Notes: generated from the sequence alone by a model not told the origin. A stretch of DNA of 19,067 bases from Colivivens sp963626085 (GCA_963626085.1 CAVFVJ010000029.1:1-19067), one strand, 5' to 3'. Counted from the stretch's first letter, positions 1 through 8,869 are shown. Made by a program: numbers and translations.

Positions 1-49
1 GGGCGCGCCGATGGTACTGCACTGCAATGCGGGAGAGTAGGTCGCCGCC
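1..49 (+). rRNA. rrf: 5S ribosomal RNA, 3' end only
   Basis: The first bases read like the 3' third of a Bacteroidota 5S rRNA: the conserved loop region GCGCCGATGGTACTGC followed by GGGAGAGTAGGTCGCCGCC. The 5' part lies outside the window. The exact 3' end is uncertain by a few bases because it runs into a T stretch at 50-55. It marks the end of an rRNA operon transcribed towards nadA. Confidence 0.85.
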
Positions 50-61
50 TTTTTTCTTACA

Positions 62-103
62 ACGAGTCTTCAAGATACAAGTCTTGAGGACTCGTTTTTT
101 TTT
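62..103 (+). terminator. Intrinsic terminator of the rRNA operon
   Basis: The left arm ACGAGTCTTCAAGA (62-75) and right arm TCTTGAGGACTCGT (82-95) form a 14-bp stem with a single G-T wobble and a 6-nt loop. An unbroken run of nine T follows (95-103). Its position just after the 5S end suits termination of the rRNA transcript. Confidence 0.9.
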
Positions 104-154
104 GTGCGTGTATAAGTTTTTCTGTCCAGTAGTGGACGTTTGAATGAATTTTAC

Positions 155-162
155 TACCTTTG
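155..162 (+). promoter_or_regulatory. Bacteroidota -7 promoter element upstream of nadA
   Basis: TACCTTTG matches the Bacteroidota -7 consensus TAnnTTTG and lies 66 bases before the nadA start, after the rRNA terminator. I could not find a convincing TTTG-like -33 box at 19-21 bases upstream; the TTTG at 139-142 is too close. The same word precedes the lipoprotein gene and lptD, which raises confidence that it is functional. Confidence 0.6.
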
Positions 163-228
163 TAGTCACTAAACGAATGTAATCACATAACATGCCATAC
201 TGATGGAAAACATATTAACTGGAAAAAA

Positions 229-1170
229 ATGGATAAAGAACAATTGATGGCTGAGATAGGGAAGATGCGCAGTGAAAAGAATGCGGTCATCCTTGCCCAT
301 TACTATACAGAACCAGACGTGCAGGATATCGCTGATTTTGTGGGTGACTCGCTTGCACTGGCACAAGAAGCTGCAAAGACGAATGCTGATATTATTATCA
401 TGTGCGGTGTACACTTCATGGGCGAGACTTGTAAGATATTGTGCCCAAAGAAGAAAGTCATAGTACCAGACATTGAGGCTGGTTGTTCGCTTGCTGATAG
501 TTGTAGAGCTGAAGACTTGAAGGATTTTATTGAAGATCATCCAGGATATAAGGTAGTGAGTTACGTGAACACAACTGCTGCCGTCAAAGCTTTGAGTGAT
601 GTGGTTGTGACCAGTTCTAACGCACAGAAAGTTGTAGATTCTTTTCCAAAAGACGAGAAACTGATATTCGGTCCAGACAAAAATCTCGGTGAATATATTA
701 ACAGTATCACTGGACGACATATGTTGCTTTGGAACGGTGGATGTCATGTCCACGGACGGTTCTCATTAGAGGCTATCCTTCGTTTGAAGAAAGAACATCC
801 AGCGGCAAAGGTCTTGGTTCATCCAGAGTGTCCTGCAGCTATTCAGGCAGTAGCAGACAAGATTGGCTCCACAGCTGGACTGCTCAATTTCTCCATGCAA
901 GACAGTTCTACTGAGTATATTGTCGCTACCGAAAGTGGAATCCTTCACAAAATGACAGAGGCGTGTCCCGATAAAACTTTTATCCCAGCACCGCCAGAGG
1001 TTACCGAAGGGGTGGGTTGTAGTTGTAATGAATGCAGTTTCATGCGTCTCAATACACTGGAGAAACTGTATCAGGCACTGAAGACGGAGCAACCTGAAAT
1101 AAGTGTTTCAGACGAACTTATAGAAAAGGCAGTGAAGCCTATACTTAAAATGCTGGAACTGAGTAAATGA
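229..1170 (+). CDS. nadA: Quinolinate synthase NadA
   Basis: Condenses iminoaspartate with dihydroxyacetone phosphate to make quinolinate, the second step of de novo NAD synthesis, in the cytoplasm. At 313 residues it matches the short form of the family. It aligns by eye along its length with Thermotoga-type NadA: ILAHYY (21-26, active-site His24 and Tyr26), IADFVGDSL, and HPEC (198-201). The three expected ligands of the oxygen-sensitive [4Fe-4S] cluster are Cys86 (EAGCSLAD), Cys172 (NGGCHVH) and Cys269 (CNECSFM). Extra cysteines at 264 and 266 give a CxCxxC cluster near the third ligand. The ATG at 229 follows a purine-rich GGAAAAAA stretch. The last four bases overlap the mnmA start. The usual partners nadB and nadC are not in this window. 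Confidence 0.95.
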   Translation: MDKEQLMAEIGKMRSEKNAVILAHYYTEPDVQDIADFVGDSLALAQEAAKTNADIIIMCGVHFMGETCKILCPKKKVIVPDIEAGCSLADSCRAEDLKDFIEDHPGYKVVSYVNTTAAVKALSDVVVTSSNAQKVVDSFPKDEKLIFGPDKNLGEYINSITGRHMLLWNGGCHVHGRFSLEAILRLKKEHPAAKVLVHPECPAAIQAVADKIGSTAGLLNFSMQDSSTEYIVATESGILHKMTEACPDKTFIPAPPEVTEGVGCSCNECSFMRLNTLEKLYQALKTEQPEISVSDELIEKAVKPILKMLELSK

Positions 1171-2237
1171 AATCAGTAGCAGCTTTGGTATCAGGAGGCG
1201 TGGACTCTGCAGTGAGCGTGTATCAACTCAAGGAGCAGGGATATGACCCACACCTCTTCTACATCAAGATCGGACCGGACAAGGATACAGAGTGGAACTG
1301 CACGTCGGAAGAAGATGTTGAGATCTGCAAGTGGCTTGCCCATAGGTATGGGTGCAAATTTGATATTATAGACTTGCACAGGGAATACTGGGATAAAGTG
1401 GTGGGATACACCATGGACAAGGCACGCCAGGGACTTACTCCCAATCCAGATGTTATGTGTAACAAACTGATAAAGTTCGGCTGTTTTGAGGATGTGGCAG
1501 GCAAGGACTTCGATTGTACAGCAACAGGTCATTATGCTACTACGACAGTGTCGGACGGTAAGACTTGGCTCAGTACAAGTCCTGACCCCGTGAAGGATCA
1601 GACCGATTTCCTGTGTCAGATAGACTCGCTGCAAGTAAATAAACTGATGTTCCCTATAGGACACATGTGGAAACATGAGGTGAGAGAGATTGCAGACAGA
1701 GAGAGATTGCTCAACGCGCAACGCAAGGACAGTCAGGGTATCTGTTTCTTGGGCGACATAGACTTTCGCGAATATATAAAGAAAAACCTTGGAGAAAATC
1801 CCGGAGACGTGAGGGAACTGGAGACAGGACATAAGATAGGAACACACAAAGGACTGTGGTTCTACACCATCGGACAACGCAAAGGCTTGGGCTTCGGAGG
1901 AGGACCTTGGTTTGTAGTCAAAAAAAACATCAAGCGCAATATACTGTTCGTAAGTCACGGCTACGACCCCGACAAAGTATACAAAGACCATATAAAGATG
2001 GCTGGTTTCCATTTTATAACAGAAAACCCCTGGAATGGGGATGATGCTGTGGAACACAGAATCACGTTCAAGATAAGGCATACACCCGAGTATTTGGGTG
2101 GAGTAATCCAGAAGACAGATGACGGAGTTTGGCATGTACAGGCAGATGAGAGAATCCACGGTGTAGCACCTGGACAGTACTGTGTTGTGTACGATGAGAA
2201 TCATCATCTGTGTTTCGGAAGCGGAGAAATCATTTAG
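1167..2237 (+). CDS. mnmA: tRNA-specific 2-thiouridylase MnmA
   Basis: Uses ATP and a persulfide donor to thiolate U34 in the anticodon of Lys, Glu and Gln tRNAs; cytoplasmic. The 356-residue product shows the PP-loop ATP pyrophosphatase motif SGGVDSA at residues 9-15. Cys98 in PDVMCNK fits the catalytic nucleophile, and Cys193 in DSQGICFLG fits the persulfide-carrying cysteine. The C-terminal part carries the family motif YTIGQRKGLG (233-242) and a final beta-barrel-like region. The length is normal (E. coli about 368). The start ATG overlaps the nadA stop by 4 bases, which suggests translational coupling. Bacteroidota can carry more than one MnmA-like protein, so this may be one of two paralogues. 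Confidence 0.94.
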   Translation: MKSVAALVSGGVDSAVSVYQLKEQGYDPHLFYIKIGPDKDTEWNCTSEEDVEICKWLAHRYGCKFDIIDLHREYWDKVVGYTMDKARQGLTPNPDVMCNKLIKFGCFEDVAGKDFDCTATGHYATTTVSDGKTWLSTSPDPVKDQTDFLCQIDSLQVNKLMFPIGHMWKHEVREIADRERLLNAQRKDSQGICFLGDIDFREYIKKNLGENPGDVRELETGHKIGTHKGLWFYTIGQRKGLGFGGGPWFVVKKNIKRNILFVSHGYDPDKVYKDHIKMAGFHFITENPWNGDDAVEHRITFKIRHTPEYLGGVIQKTDDGVWHVQADERIHGVAPGQYCVVYDENHHLCFGSGEII

Positions 2238-2249
2238 ACAAAAATACAC

Positions 2250-3638
2250 ATGAGACATATCATAGACATATATGGAGCTGTCGCACGTCACCCTGCCTAC
2301 AGGTTGGCACAGCCAGTAGACTTCCAACTCGATGAAGGTGAACAACTGGCAATTGTTGGCGACAACGGTTCTGGCAAGAGTCTGCTTGTGGACATCATCA
2401 CAGGCAAGCATCCCCTAATTGACGATGGTAAAGGGTCATACATACGTTATGACTTCACTCCACGTGAGTCGAAGATGGCATATGACAATATCAAACACAT
2501 CACTTTTGAGGATGCCTACGGAACAACAGAAGGACATTATTATTACCAGATACGCTTCAATCAGACGGAGTTTGACGACAAGCAACATCTGTATATGCTC
2601 TCAAGTGGAGAACTGCGCAAACATCAATTGAAGAAGGTTCTGGATAGCAATCCAAGGGTGCTTATTCTCGACAACCCTTTCATCGGACTGGATGTGAATG
2701 CTCGCAAGGTACTTAATGACACGTTGGAAAGTCTGATAAAAGAGACAGACCTACAGATAGTACTTGTGTTGTCGAAGACCGACGACATGCCAGAGTTCGT
2801 CACACATGTGGTTGAGGTGAAGGACAGGACACTTGGAAAGAAACTAACTTACGACAACTACATGCGGAGTCTTGCTGAAGTGCCGAGTAGAGTTCTGTCT
2901 GACGCAAAGACAGATGCAATCCTCAACTTGCCGTACGATGACTGTGAATCAGCCAATATACCGCAAGGCACACAGCCTGTGGTGGACTTCCGTAATGTCT
3001 GTGTCAAATATGGAGAGAGAACAATCCTGCATGACCTTAACATCACGGTCATGAATGGCGAACACTGGGCATTGACAGGAGAGAATGGCGCAGGCAAGAG
3101 CACTTTGCTCAGCATTGTGTGTGCAGACAATCCACAGGCTTATGCAAACGACATTGTACTGTTCGGACATAAGAGAGGTAGCGGTGAGTCGATATGGGAC
3201 ATCAAGAAGCACATAGGTTATATCTCCCCAGAGATGCACCGTGCTTTCATTAGAGACTATCCAGCAATCGATGTAGTGGCAAGTGGACTTCATGACACTG
3301 TAGGACTGTACAAGAGACCACGTCCAGACCAAGTGGGTATATGTGAGTTCTGGATGGACATGTTTGGAGTGGCACAATACAAGGACACATCGTTCCTCAA
3401 ACTGTCCAGCGGAGAGCAACGTTTGGTGTTGCTGGCACGTACATTCGTGAAAGACCCCTCGCTGCTTATTCTCGACGAGCCGTTGCACGGACTCGACATG
3501 AAAAACCGGAGGCTCGTAAAAGATGTTATCGAGACATTCTGTGAGAGATGCAATAAGACACTTATAATGGTTACGCACTATCAAGATGAATTCCCAAAGT
3601 GCATAGACCACAGTATATTCCTGAAGAAAACAAACTAA
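2250..3638 (+). CDS. Tandem-domain ABC ATPase, ModF-like, no membrane segment
   Basis: A 462-residue protein with two ABC nucleotide-binding domains fused head to tail and no transmembrane segments. Domain 1 has Walker A GDNGSGKS (37-44), signature LSSGE (117-121) and Walker B VLILDN (137-142). Domain 2 has Walker A GENGAGKST (277-285), signature LSSGE (385-389), Walker B LLILDEP (405-411) and switch His443 (VTHYQDE). Domain 1 has Asn142 where the catalytic Glu belongs and Ser (VLVLSKTDD) where the switch His belongs, so its own ATP site is probably non-hydrolytic. The layout resembles ModF/PhrA-type soluble double ATPases, whose role is poorly defined. No permease lies nearby, so the substrate or partner cannot be inferred. 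It begins 12 bases after mnmA. Confidence 0.88.
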   Translation: MRHIIDIYGAVARHPAYRLAQPVDFQLDEGEQLAIVGDNGSGKSLLVDIITGKHPLIDDGKGSYIRYDFTPRESKMAYDNIKHITFEDAYGTTEGHYYYQIRFNQTEFDDKQHLYMLSSGELRKHQLKKVLDSNPRVLILDNPFIGLDVNARKVLNDTLESLIKETDLQIVLVLSKTDDMPEFVTHVVEVKDRTLGKKLTYDNYMRSLAEVPSRVLSDAKTDAILNLPYDDCESANIPQGTQPVVDFRNVCVKYGERTILHDLNITVMNGEHWALTGENGAGKSTLLSIVCADNPQAYANDIVLFGHKRGSGESIWDIKKHIGYISPEMHRAFIRDYPAIDVVASGLHDTVGLYKRPRPDQVGICEFWMDMFGVAQYKDTSFLKLSSGEQRLVLLARTFVKDPSLLILDEPLHGLDMKNRRLVKDVIETFCERCNKTLIMVTHYQDEFPKCIDHSIFLKKTN

Positions 3639-3657
3639 TTTACAAATACTAAAACAG

Positions 3658-5055
3658 ATGAAAAGGATTTCAATTCTTATGGCAGCCATGCTCATGACTG
3701 TCACGTCATTCGCACAGGCACAATTATTGCCAGACCTTACCTATAGTAAGGAACTTGCTACAGTGAAAGGAAAACTTAAGGGTATGACTGATTCCAACAA
3801 GATGGACAGCATTACCGTCAGTTGCACCCCTTCATGGGCGACAGACGCTATCGTAGATAAGGTGAAGGTGAATGCAGACGGCTCGTTTACAGCCCAGTTC
3901 GATGTGTGTGTCAACTCACTCGCATCGGTAAGTCTCGGAGCGAAGAACGACAAACCATTTTATGTCGTGCCAGGTGAGACAGTGAGTCTGACCATTGACC
4001 TCGCCAAGTCACAGGTGGAGTGCGCTGGTCCTCTGGCGAAACTCAACAACTCTCTTGCCAACTATTACGACGAGTATAATGAGCGTGGACTTAACAAGGA
4101 AATCAATGGGATGGGTATTCGCAACCTGAAGGGTTTCACTGTCCAGCAGTACAAGGACAAGCTTATGTCAATGTACAATGCAGGAGTTGAGAAACTTAAT
4201 TCCGACAAGCGTTTGTCCGCTGAGTTCCGTGAGTATATGATTCCATTCTACCAACATGTCACAGTGGCTTTGATGTCTGGATATAAGAAGATACTGGCGT
4301 ATGCTAACCAGGGTAAAGTCGAAGGCGATCAACCTACCGATTATTACGATAGTGTGAAGGACTGGAACATCACTTCAAAGAACGGATTCCTCTATGCGGA
4401 AGGTGGCAATGCCGCTACTATGGCTGACATGCTGTCGCAGACGACAGGTGGTAAGTTTTCTGTTCCTACCAGTGCCGGTCAGGTTGTTGCAGCCAAGAAA
4501 TATATGGCGATACTCGACAATATGAAGTCGCTTACAGATACCGATTTGGCTGCTGTCAAGACTGAGTGCCCTGCTTTCGAGAATATGCTCACCAAACAGA
4601 ATGAAGTGACAATAGCCAAGATAGAGGAAAACAATAAGAACAAACTGTTTACAGTGAAGTCCATCGATGAAAGCCTGTCAGGCGAGGACATCTTCAAAGC
4701 TATTGTGAAGGACTACAAAGGCAAGATGGTGCTTGTTGATTTCTGGGCTACATGGTGTGGTCCGTGTCGTGCTGCCATGAAGACCATCCTTCCCGTGAAG
4801 GAGGAACTGTGGGGCAAGGTTGCTTTCGTTTACGTGACAGGCGAGACCAGTCCGAAAGCCTTGTGGAACAAGATGATTCCTGAAATTCACGGAGACCATT
4901 ATTATGTCACTGCAAGTCAGTGGGACACTCTCCTAAAGCAGTTTGACGCTCAGGGTATTCCTGCTTATGTGGTTGTGGACAAGGACGGAAACGTGATGAC
5001 AAGCCACATTGGATATCCTGGAAATGATGTGCTCAAGGAGGAACTCTCAAAATAA
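3658..5055 (+). CDS. Secreted TlpA/thioredoxin-like disulfide reductase
   Basis: A 465-residue exported protein. Residues 1-22 form a signal peptide (basic start, hydrophobic core, AQAQ cleavage region). Residues 30-120 look like the small beta-rich DUF4369-type N-terminal domain common in Bacteroidota, and about 125-330 is a mainly helical middle part. Residues 335-465 are a thioredoxin fold with the active site WCGPC (Cys367 and Cys370) and the cis-proline region GIPAYVVVD (Pro435). Such proteins act in the periplasm or at the membrane as thiol-disulfide reductases or in cytochrome c maturation; the substrate here is unknown. There is no lipobox cysteine, so it is probably soluble. It follows the ABC ATPase by 19 bases, in the same direction. 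Confidence 0.88.
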   Translation: MKRISILMAAMLMTVTSFAQAQLLPDLTYSKELATVKGKLKGMTDSNKMDSITVSCTPSWATDAIVDKVKVNADGSFTAQFDVCVNSLASVSLGAKNDKPFYVVPGETVSLTIDLAKSQVECAGPLAKLNNSLANYYDEYNERGLNKEINGMGIRNLKGFTVQQYKDKLMSMYNAGVEKLNSDKRLSAEFREYMIPFYQHVTVALMSGYKKILAYANQGKVEGDQPTDYYDSVKDWNITSKNGFLYAEGGNAATMADMLSQTTGGKFSVPTSAGQVVAAKKYMAILDNMKSLTDTDLAAVKTECPAFENMLTKQNEVTIAKIEENNKNKLFTVKSIDESLSGEDIFKAIVKDYKGKMVLVDFWATWCGPCRAAMKTILPVKEELWGKVAFVYVTGETSPKALWNKMIPEIHGDHYYVTASQWDTLLKQFDAQGIPAYVVVDKDGNVMTSHIGYPGNDVLKEELSK

Positions 5056-5091
5056 CTGAAGGACTCAAGTCAAGATATACAAATCAGACAG

Positions 5092-5667
5092 ATGAAAATA
5101 ATCTATTTTCACGGTTTTGCATCGTCGGGTGCTACAGGTACGGCTGAACTGCTTCGTAAACTCCTTCCGGAGGTAGAGGTGGTGTCTCCTGACATACCTG
5201 TGGATCCCGACGAGGCATTGCCTTACTTGAGGCAACTGTGCGAGGATGAGAAGCCCGACCTCATCATTGGTACGTCCATGGGAGCTATGTATGCCCAGCA
5301 GATGTTCGGCTACAAGAAAATTCTCGTGAATCCGTCGTTCAACATGTCGACCCTTTCGAAAGTGTTCAAGACTGGTGAGCATAAGTTCCTCAACGGACGT
5401 AAGGACAACCAGAAGACATTCAAGATTACGAAAGAAATCATACAGAAACACAACCGTATGGAGCGTCTGCAGTTTAAGGGCATAACCCCGTTCGATGAGG
5501 AGAATACCTACGGACTGTTTGGTATAAACGACAAGGTTGTCAATACATATGACCTCTTCAAGAAACATTACAAGAACGCACAACGGTTCGACGGTGAGCA
5601 TCATCTCAATGAAAAGGCTCTGAAATCAGCTGTGATTCCACTTGTGAAACAGATTCTCGGATTGTAA
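5092..5667 (+). CDS. YqiA/YcfP-like alpha/beta hydrolase (putative esterase)
   Basis: A 191-residue cytoplasmic protein of the YqiA/UPF0227 type. It opens with IIYFHGFASSG, an oxyanion-hole HGF motif. The nucleophile elbow GTSMG places Ser62 as the likely catalytic serine. GINDKVV near 144-150 supplies a candidate Asp147, and GEHH near 168-171 a candidate catalytic His. E. coli YqiA is an esterase of short-chain esters of about the same length; the natural substrate is unknown. There is no signal peptide. It sits 36 bases after the thioredoxin-fold gene and 28 before udk, so it is probably cotranscribed. Confidence 0.85.
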   Translation: MKIIYFHGFASSGATGTAELLRKLLPEVEVVSPDIPVDPDEALPYLRQLCEDEKPDLIIGTSMGAMYAQQMFGYKKILVNPSFNMSTLSKVFKTGEHKFLNGRKDNQKTFKITKEIIQKHNRMERLQFKGITPFDEENTYGLFGINDKVVNTYDLFKKHYKNAQRFDGEHHLNEKALKSAVIPLVKQILGL

Positions 5668-5695
5668 GAGGTTTATCTCATAAATACTATATTAC

Positions 5696-6340
5696 ATGCT
5701 TATAATCGGAATAGCAGGTGGTACGGGCAGTGGTAAGACCACTGTCGTGAACAAGATAATTGAGTCCTTGCCGGAGGGCAGCGTTGCTGTCATTCCGCAG
5801 GACTCTTATTATAATGACCAGAGCAATTTACCGTTGGATGTGAGAAAAAAGACCAATTTCGACCATCCGAATGCGTTTGAATGGCCGCTGTTGGCTCACC
5901 ATATAGAAGAACTGAAGAAAGGACATGCCATTGAGCAACCGACCTATTCATACATCACTTGTACACGTTTGGACGAGACTATTCATGTAGAACCCAAGGA
6001 TGTGATTATCGTTGAGGGAATAATGACACTTTATGACAAGGAACTGCGTGACCAAATGGACTTGAAAATTTTTGTAGATGCTGGTGCAGACGAACGTCTC
6101 CTGCGTGTGATTGTTCGAGACATGGCAGAAAGGGGGCATCCGCTAGACATGCTTGTGGACAAGTACCGAAATGTCCTCAAACCGATGCACGACGAGTTTA
6201 TTGAACCGACCAAACAGTATGCTGACATAATTATTCCAAATGGGGGCAACAACGGACAGGCGATAAGGATGATGCAGCAGTACATACTGGGACAGTTGCG
6301 CGAAATGGAAGCCTTGAAGAGGCAAAGTCCTGCGTATTAG
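5696..6340 (+). CDS. udk: Uridine kinase
   Basis: Phosphorylates uridine and cytidine to their monophosphates in pyrimidine salvage; cytoplasmic. The 214-residue length matches E. coli Udk (213). The P-loop GGTGSGKTT lies at residues 8-16. The nucleoside-binding region includes QDSYY (35-39) and NFDHPNAF (54-61). VEGI (106-109) and IVRDMAERG (139-147) are typical of the P-loop kinase core and lid. It ends the first gene run. A salvage gene here and the de novo pyrKD pair at 13801-15470 are both pyrimidine genes, but they are too far apart to be one operon. Confidence 0.95.
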   Translation: MLIIGIAGGTGSGKTTVVNKIIESLPEGSVAVIPQDSYYNDQSNLPLDVRKKTNFDHPNAFEWPLLAHHIEELKKGHAIEQPTYSYITCTRLDETIHVEPKDVIIVEGIMTLYDKELRDQMDLKIFVDAGADERLLRVIVRDMAERGHPLDMLVDKYRNVLKPMHDEFIEPTKQYADIIIPNGGNNGQAIRMMQQYILGQLREMEALKRQSPAY

Positions 6341-6391
6341 TCCTTTTGTGTTATTCTTTATTAATAGGACTCCTTTTCGTATGTTATGCTG

Positions 6392-6422
6392 TTTCCCGAT
6401 GCAAAAGAAATCCTTACCTTTG
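6392..6422 (+). promoter_or_regulatory. Bacteroidota promoter for the lipoprotein gene
   Basis: TTTC at 6392-6395 (a near match to the -33 TTTG) is separated by 19 bases from a perfect -7 box TACCTTTG at 6415-6422. This is the expected spacing for the Bacteroidota primary sigma factor. Transcription should start a few bases after 6425, which leaves a leader of about 30 bases before the ATG at 6457. It is the best-formed promoter in the window. Confidence 0.78.
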
Positions 6423-6456
6423 CCTCCTAAATCATAAACTACAATTAATTACCATT

Positions 6457-6927
6457 ATGAGAAAACAGATATGGGCTTGTGCTCTGATTCTTAGTTCTGT
6501 GATTGTCGGTGCCTGCTCGGTAGACACAAACGACGACTCGTACGCAACCGTGACTTATTGGGGTGAGTGTGACAGCTTAGCGTTCACGGACTCCTGTGAC
6601 ACCGTCTTCAGCAAATACATCTATAGGGTGATTGCCTCAAAGAAGGTCCCACTGGTGGGCGACAGTTCCCAATTTCAGGAAAAGGGACACTCAAACCAAA
6701 GTGACCCCTCGGCAGCTATTGCCGTATGTAACCTACAGGCGATAAAGACTTATGACAGTATGTTGACCACAGCCACTTCAACGCATCTGCGCTCTGAACT
6801 GGCGGCAGCTGTTGGCGACACACTGGATGTGGACACGTTAGGAACGTTCAAAATTTACTACAGCCTGCACGGATTCGTCAACTCGGCTTCACAGTGGGTG
6901 GCAAGCTACGAGAAATCCTATTATTGA
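6457..6927 (+). CDS. Small lipoprotein of unknown function
   Basis: The open frame extends back to 6346, but that part contains the promoter, so I place the start at ATG 6457, giving 156 residues. The N-terminus MRKQIWACALILSSVIVGAC is a lipoprotein signal ending in the lipobox VGAC, so Cys20 would be lipidated. The next residues, SVDTNDDS, are acidic, loosely like the surface-export signals reported after the cysteine in some Bacteroidota lipoproteins. The mature part is mixed, with three further cysteines and many Ser, Thr and Asp. I do not recognise its family. The rhamnogalacturonan lyase follows 59 bases later with no promoter seen between them, so the two may be cotranscribed. Confidence 0.8.
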   Translation: MRKQIWACALILSSVIVGACSVDTNDDSYATVTYWGECDSLAFTDSCDTVFSKYIYRVIASKKVPLVGDSSQFQEKGHSNQSDPSAAIAVCNLQAIKTYDSMLTTATSTHLRSELAAAVGDTLDVDTLGTFKIYYSLHGFVNSASQWVASYEKSYY

Positions 6928-6986
6928 TATAGATACGCAGACTGTCGTTGTGCAGAACTCAATAGAAAACGTAAGCTGTGAAAAGT

Positions 6987-8837
6987 ATGAATAGACTTGT
7001 ATGCCTGTCGTTAATGGGGCTGACACTCGGTATGAATGGACAACCTCGATATGACCTTGCCAATATGCAACGTGAGGACTTGAACCGAGGGTTGGTAGTC
7101 TGTAGAACTAATGAAGGGGATAGCGTCTGTGTCTCATGGCGTTATCTGGAGGAAGACCCTGCGACTACAGGATTCAATGTCTACAGGGGTGGGAAGCGGT
7201 TGAATAAAAAACCGATAACGTCAGCCACGTTCATGAAGGTTGCAGGCTCAGAAGAAGCAGTATTTGAGGTGAGGACAGTGGACAACGGGCGAGAATCGCA
7301 TCGTAAAGATGGACGGTTTTTATTGAAGGCTGACGCTCCAAAAGGCTACTTGAGTATTCCACTTGATGTACCTGCAGCAGGAAAGACACCCGACGGACAC
7401 GAGTACAGGTACAGTGCCAACGACTGTTCTGTGGGCGATGTGGACGGTGACGGCGAGTATGAAATTATACTAAAGTGGGATCCGTCGAACTCTCACGACA
7501 ACGCTCATGACGGATATACAGGCAATGTGATATTCGACTGTTATAAACTAAACGGAAACAAACTTTGGAGAATTGACCTCGGACGCAATATCCGTGCTGG
7601 GGCACACTACACACAGTTCATGGTGTATGACCTCGATGGTGACGGAAAGGCGGAGGTGGTGATGAAAACCAGTGACGGCACTATAGACGGAAAGGGTAGG
7701 GTGATAGGAGACAAAGATGCCGATTACGTGTCCCATACAGGACGTGTGGGTCGGATAATGAATGGCAATGAATACCTCACGGTGTTCAGTGGAGAAACAG
7801 GGGAGGCACTCTCTACCGTTGATTATGTTCCATCACGGGATTCAGGCTATTGGGGAGACGATTACGGCAACAGAAGCGAACGCTATCTTGCCTGTGTGGC
7901 TTACCTTGACGGCATACATGCAAGTGTGGTCATGTGCCGTGGTTATTATGCGCGTACCACTCTCACCGCATGGGACTGGGACGGCAAAACCTTAAGTCAA
8001 CGGTGGCTGTTTGATTCTCAGGATGACAAGTGGAGACTATGGGGCGGTCAAGGAAACCATAACCTTCGTGTGGGTGATGTGGATGCCGATGGTAAGGATG
8101 AGATTATATACGGTTCGATGTGTGTTGACAATGACGGCAACGGACTGTACAATACTGGCATGGGGCATGGGGATGCCCTTCATATGTTCGGGTTCTATCC
8201 AGACAGCGACAAGCTTCAAGTGTGGGACGTACATGAGAATAAACGTGATGGATCCACGTTCCGCGATGCTGCGACAGGTGAGATTATCTTTCAGATTAAG
8301 GCAAGCAAGGATGTGGGGCGTGGGATGGCAGCCGACATAGACCCGACCAACTGGGGTGTGGAGATGTGGTCGTCTGCCTCTGGTGGCATACGTAATGTGA
8401 AGGGGGAGGTGATAAGCCAAGGACGTGTGCCTGTTAATTCCGCTATTTGGTGGGACGGAGACCTCAACAGAGAACTGCTTGATGGTGGGTGCGTCACCAA
8501 ATATAATCCGACGGAACAGAACGTGTACACGTTGCTTGATGTACGTCAGGACTGTTCCTTCAACAACGGTTCAAAGAGCAATCCATGTCTAGAGGCGGAC
8601 ATCTTGGGCGACTGGAGAGAAGAACTGTTGGTTAGGACGCATGACAGCAGTGAACTGCATATCTATCTCACTGACATACCCACACGTTATAGATTTCATA
8701 CCTTCATGCAGGATATTCCATACCGTATAAGTGTGGCGACGCAGAATGTCGCTTACAATCAACCATCGGAACTAGGATGCTATTTCGGATCAGACTTCAA
8801 GATAGGTCAGACATTCCGTGGCTGGACTTTCAAATAG
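6987..8837 (+). CDS. Rhamnogalacturonan lyase, polysaccharide lyase family 11
   Basis: Probably cleaves the rhamnose-galacturonate backbone of pectic rhamnogalacturonan I by beta-elimination outside the inner membrane. From ATG 6987 it has 616 residues; a GTG at 6978 would add three. Residues 1-19 form a signal peptide. About 30-120 is an N-terminal beta-sandwich containing GFNVYRGGKRL. The rest is the beta-propeller typical of PL11 (YesW/YesX), with repeated calcium-binding loops: DVDGDGEYE near 151-159, DLDGDGKAE near 215-223 and DVDADGKDE further on. The length fits the family. No susC/susD pair or sulfatase is adjacent, so it is not in an obvious polysaccharide utilisation locus. The family call is strong; the substrate is inferred from it. 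Confidence 0.92.
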   Translation: MNRLVCLSLMGLTLGMNGQPRYDLANMQREDLNRGLVVCRTNEGDSVCVSWRYLEEDPATTGFNVYRGGKRLNKKPITSATFMKVAGSEEAVFEVRTVDNGRESHRKDGRFLLKADAPKGYLSIPLDVPAAGKTPDGHEYRYSANDCSVGDVDGDGEYEIILKWDPSNSHDNAHDGYTGNVIFDCYKLNGNKLWRIDLGRNIRAGAHYTQFMVYDLDGDGKAEVVMKTSDGTIDGKGRVIGDKDADYVSHTGRVGRIMNGNEYLTVFSGETGEALSTVDYVPSRDSGYWGDDYGNRSERYLACVAYLDGIHASVVMCRGYYARTTLTAWDWDGKTLSQRWLFDSQDDKWRLWGGQGNHNLRVGDVDADGKDEIIYGSMCVDNDGNGLYNTGMGHGDALHMFGFYPDSDKLQVWDVHENKRDGSTFRDAATGEIIFQIKASKDVGRGMAADIDPTNWGVEMWSSASGGIRNVKGEVISQGRVPVNSAIWWDGDLNRELLDGGCVTKYNPTEQNVYTLLDVRQDCSFNNGSKSNPCLEADILGDWREELLVRTHDSSELHIYLTDIPTRYRFHTFMQDIPYRISVATQNVAYNQPSELGCYFGSDFKIGQTFRGWTFK

Positions 8838-8869
8838 AATACATGTGATTAACTAACATTAAAAAAAGT

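Noticed and set aside
139..142. TTTG as the -33 box for the nadA promoter
   Set aside because: Only 12 bases separate it from the -7 box, whereas 19-21 are expected.
1191..2411. A 406-codon open frame on the minus strand
   Set aside because: It lies antisense to mnmA and the start of the ABC ATPase, both of which have full motif sets. Its translation is Cys/Val/His-rich with no recognisable domain.
2949..3704. A 251-codon minus-strand open frame
   Set aside because: It is antisense to the second half of the ABC ATPase, where the Walker and signature motifs on the + strand are clear.
6339..6371. Possible terminator between udk and the lipoprotein gene (AGTCCT ... AGGACT followed by CCTTTTC)
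   Set aside because: The stem is only 6 bp with a loop of about 21 bases and a poor T run, so it is too weak to call.
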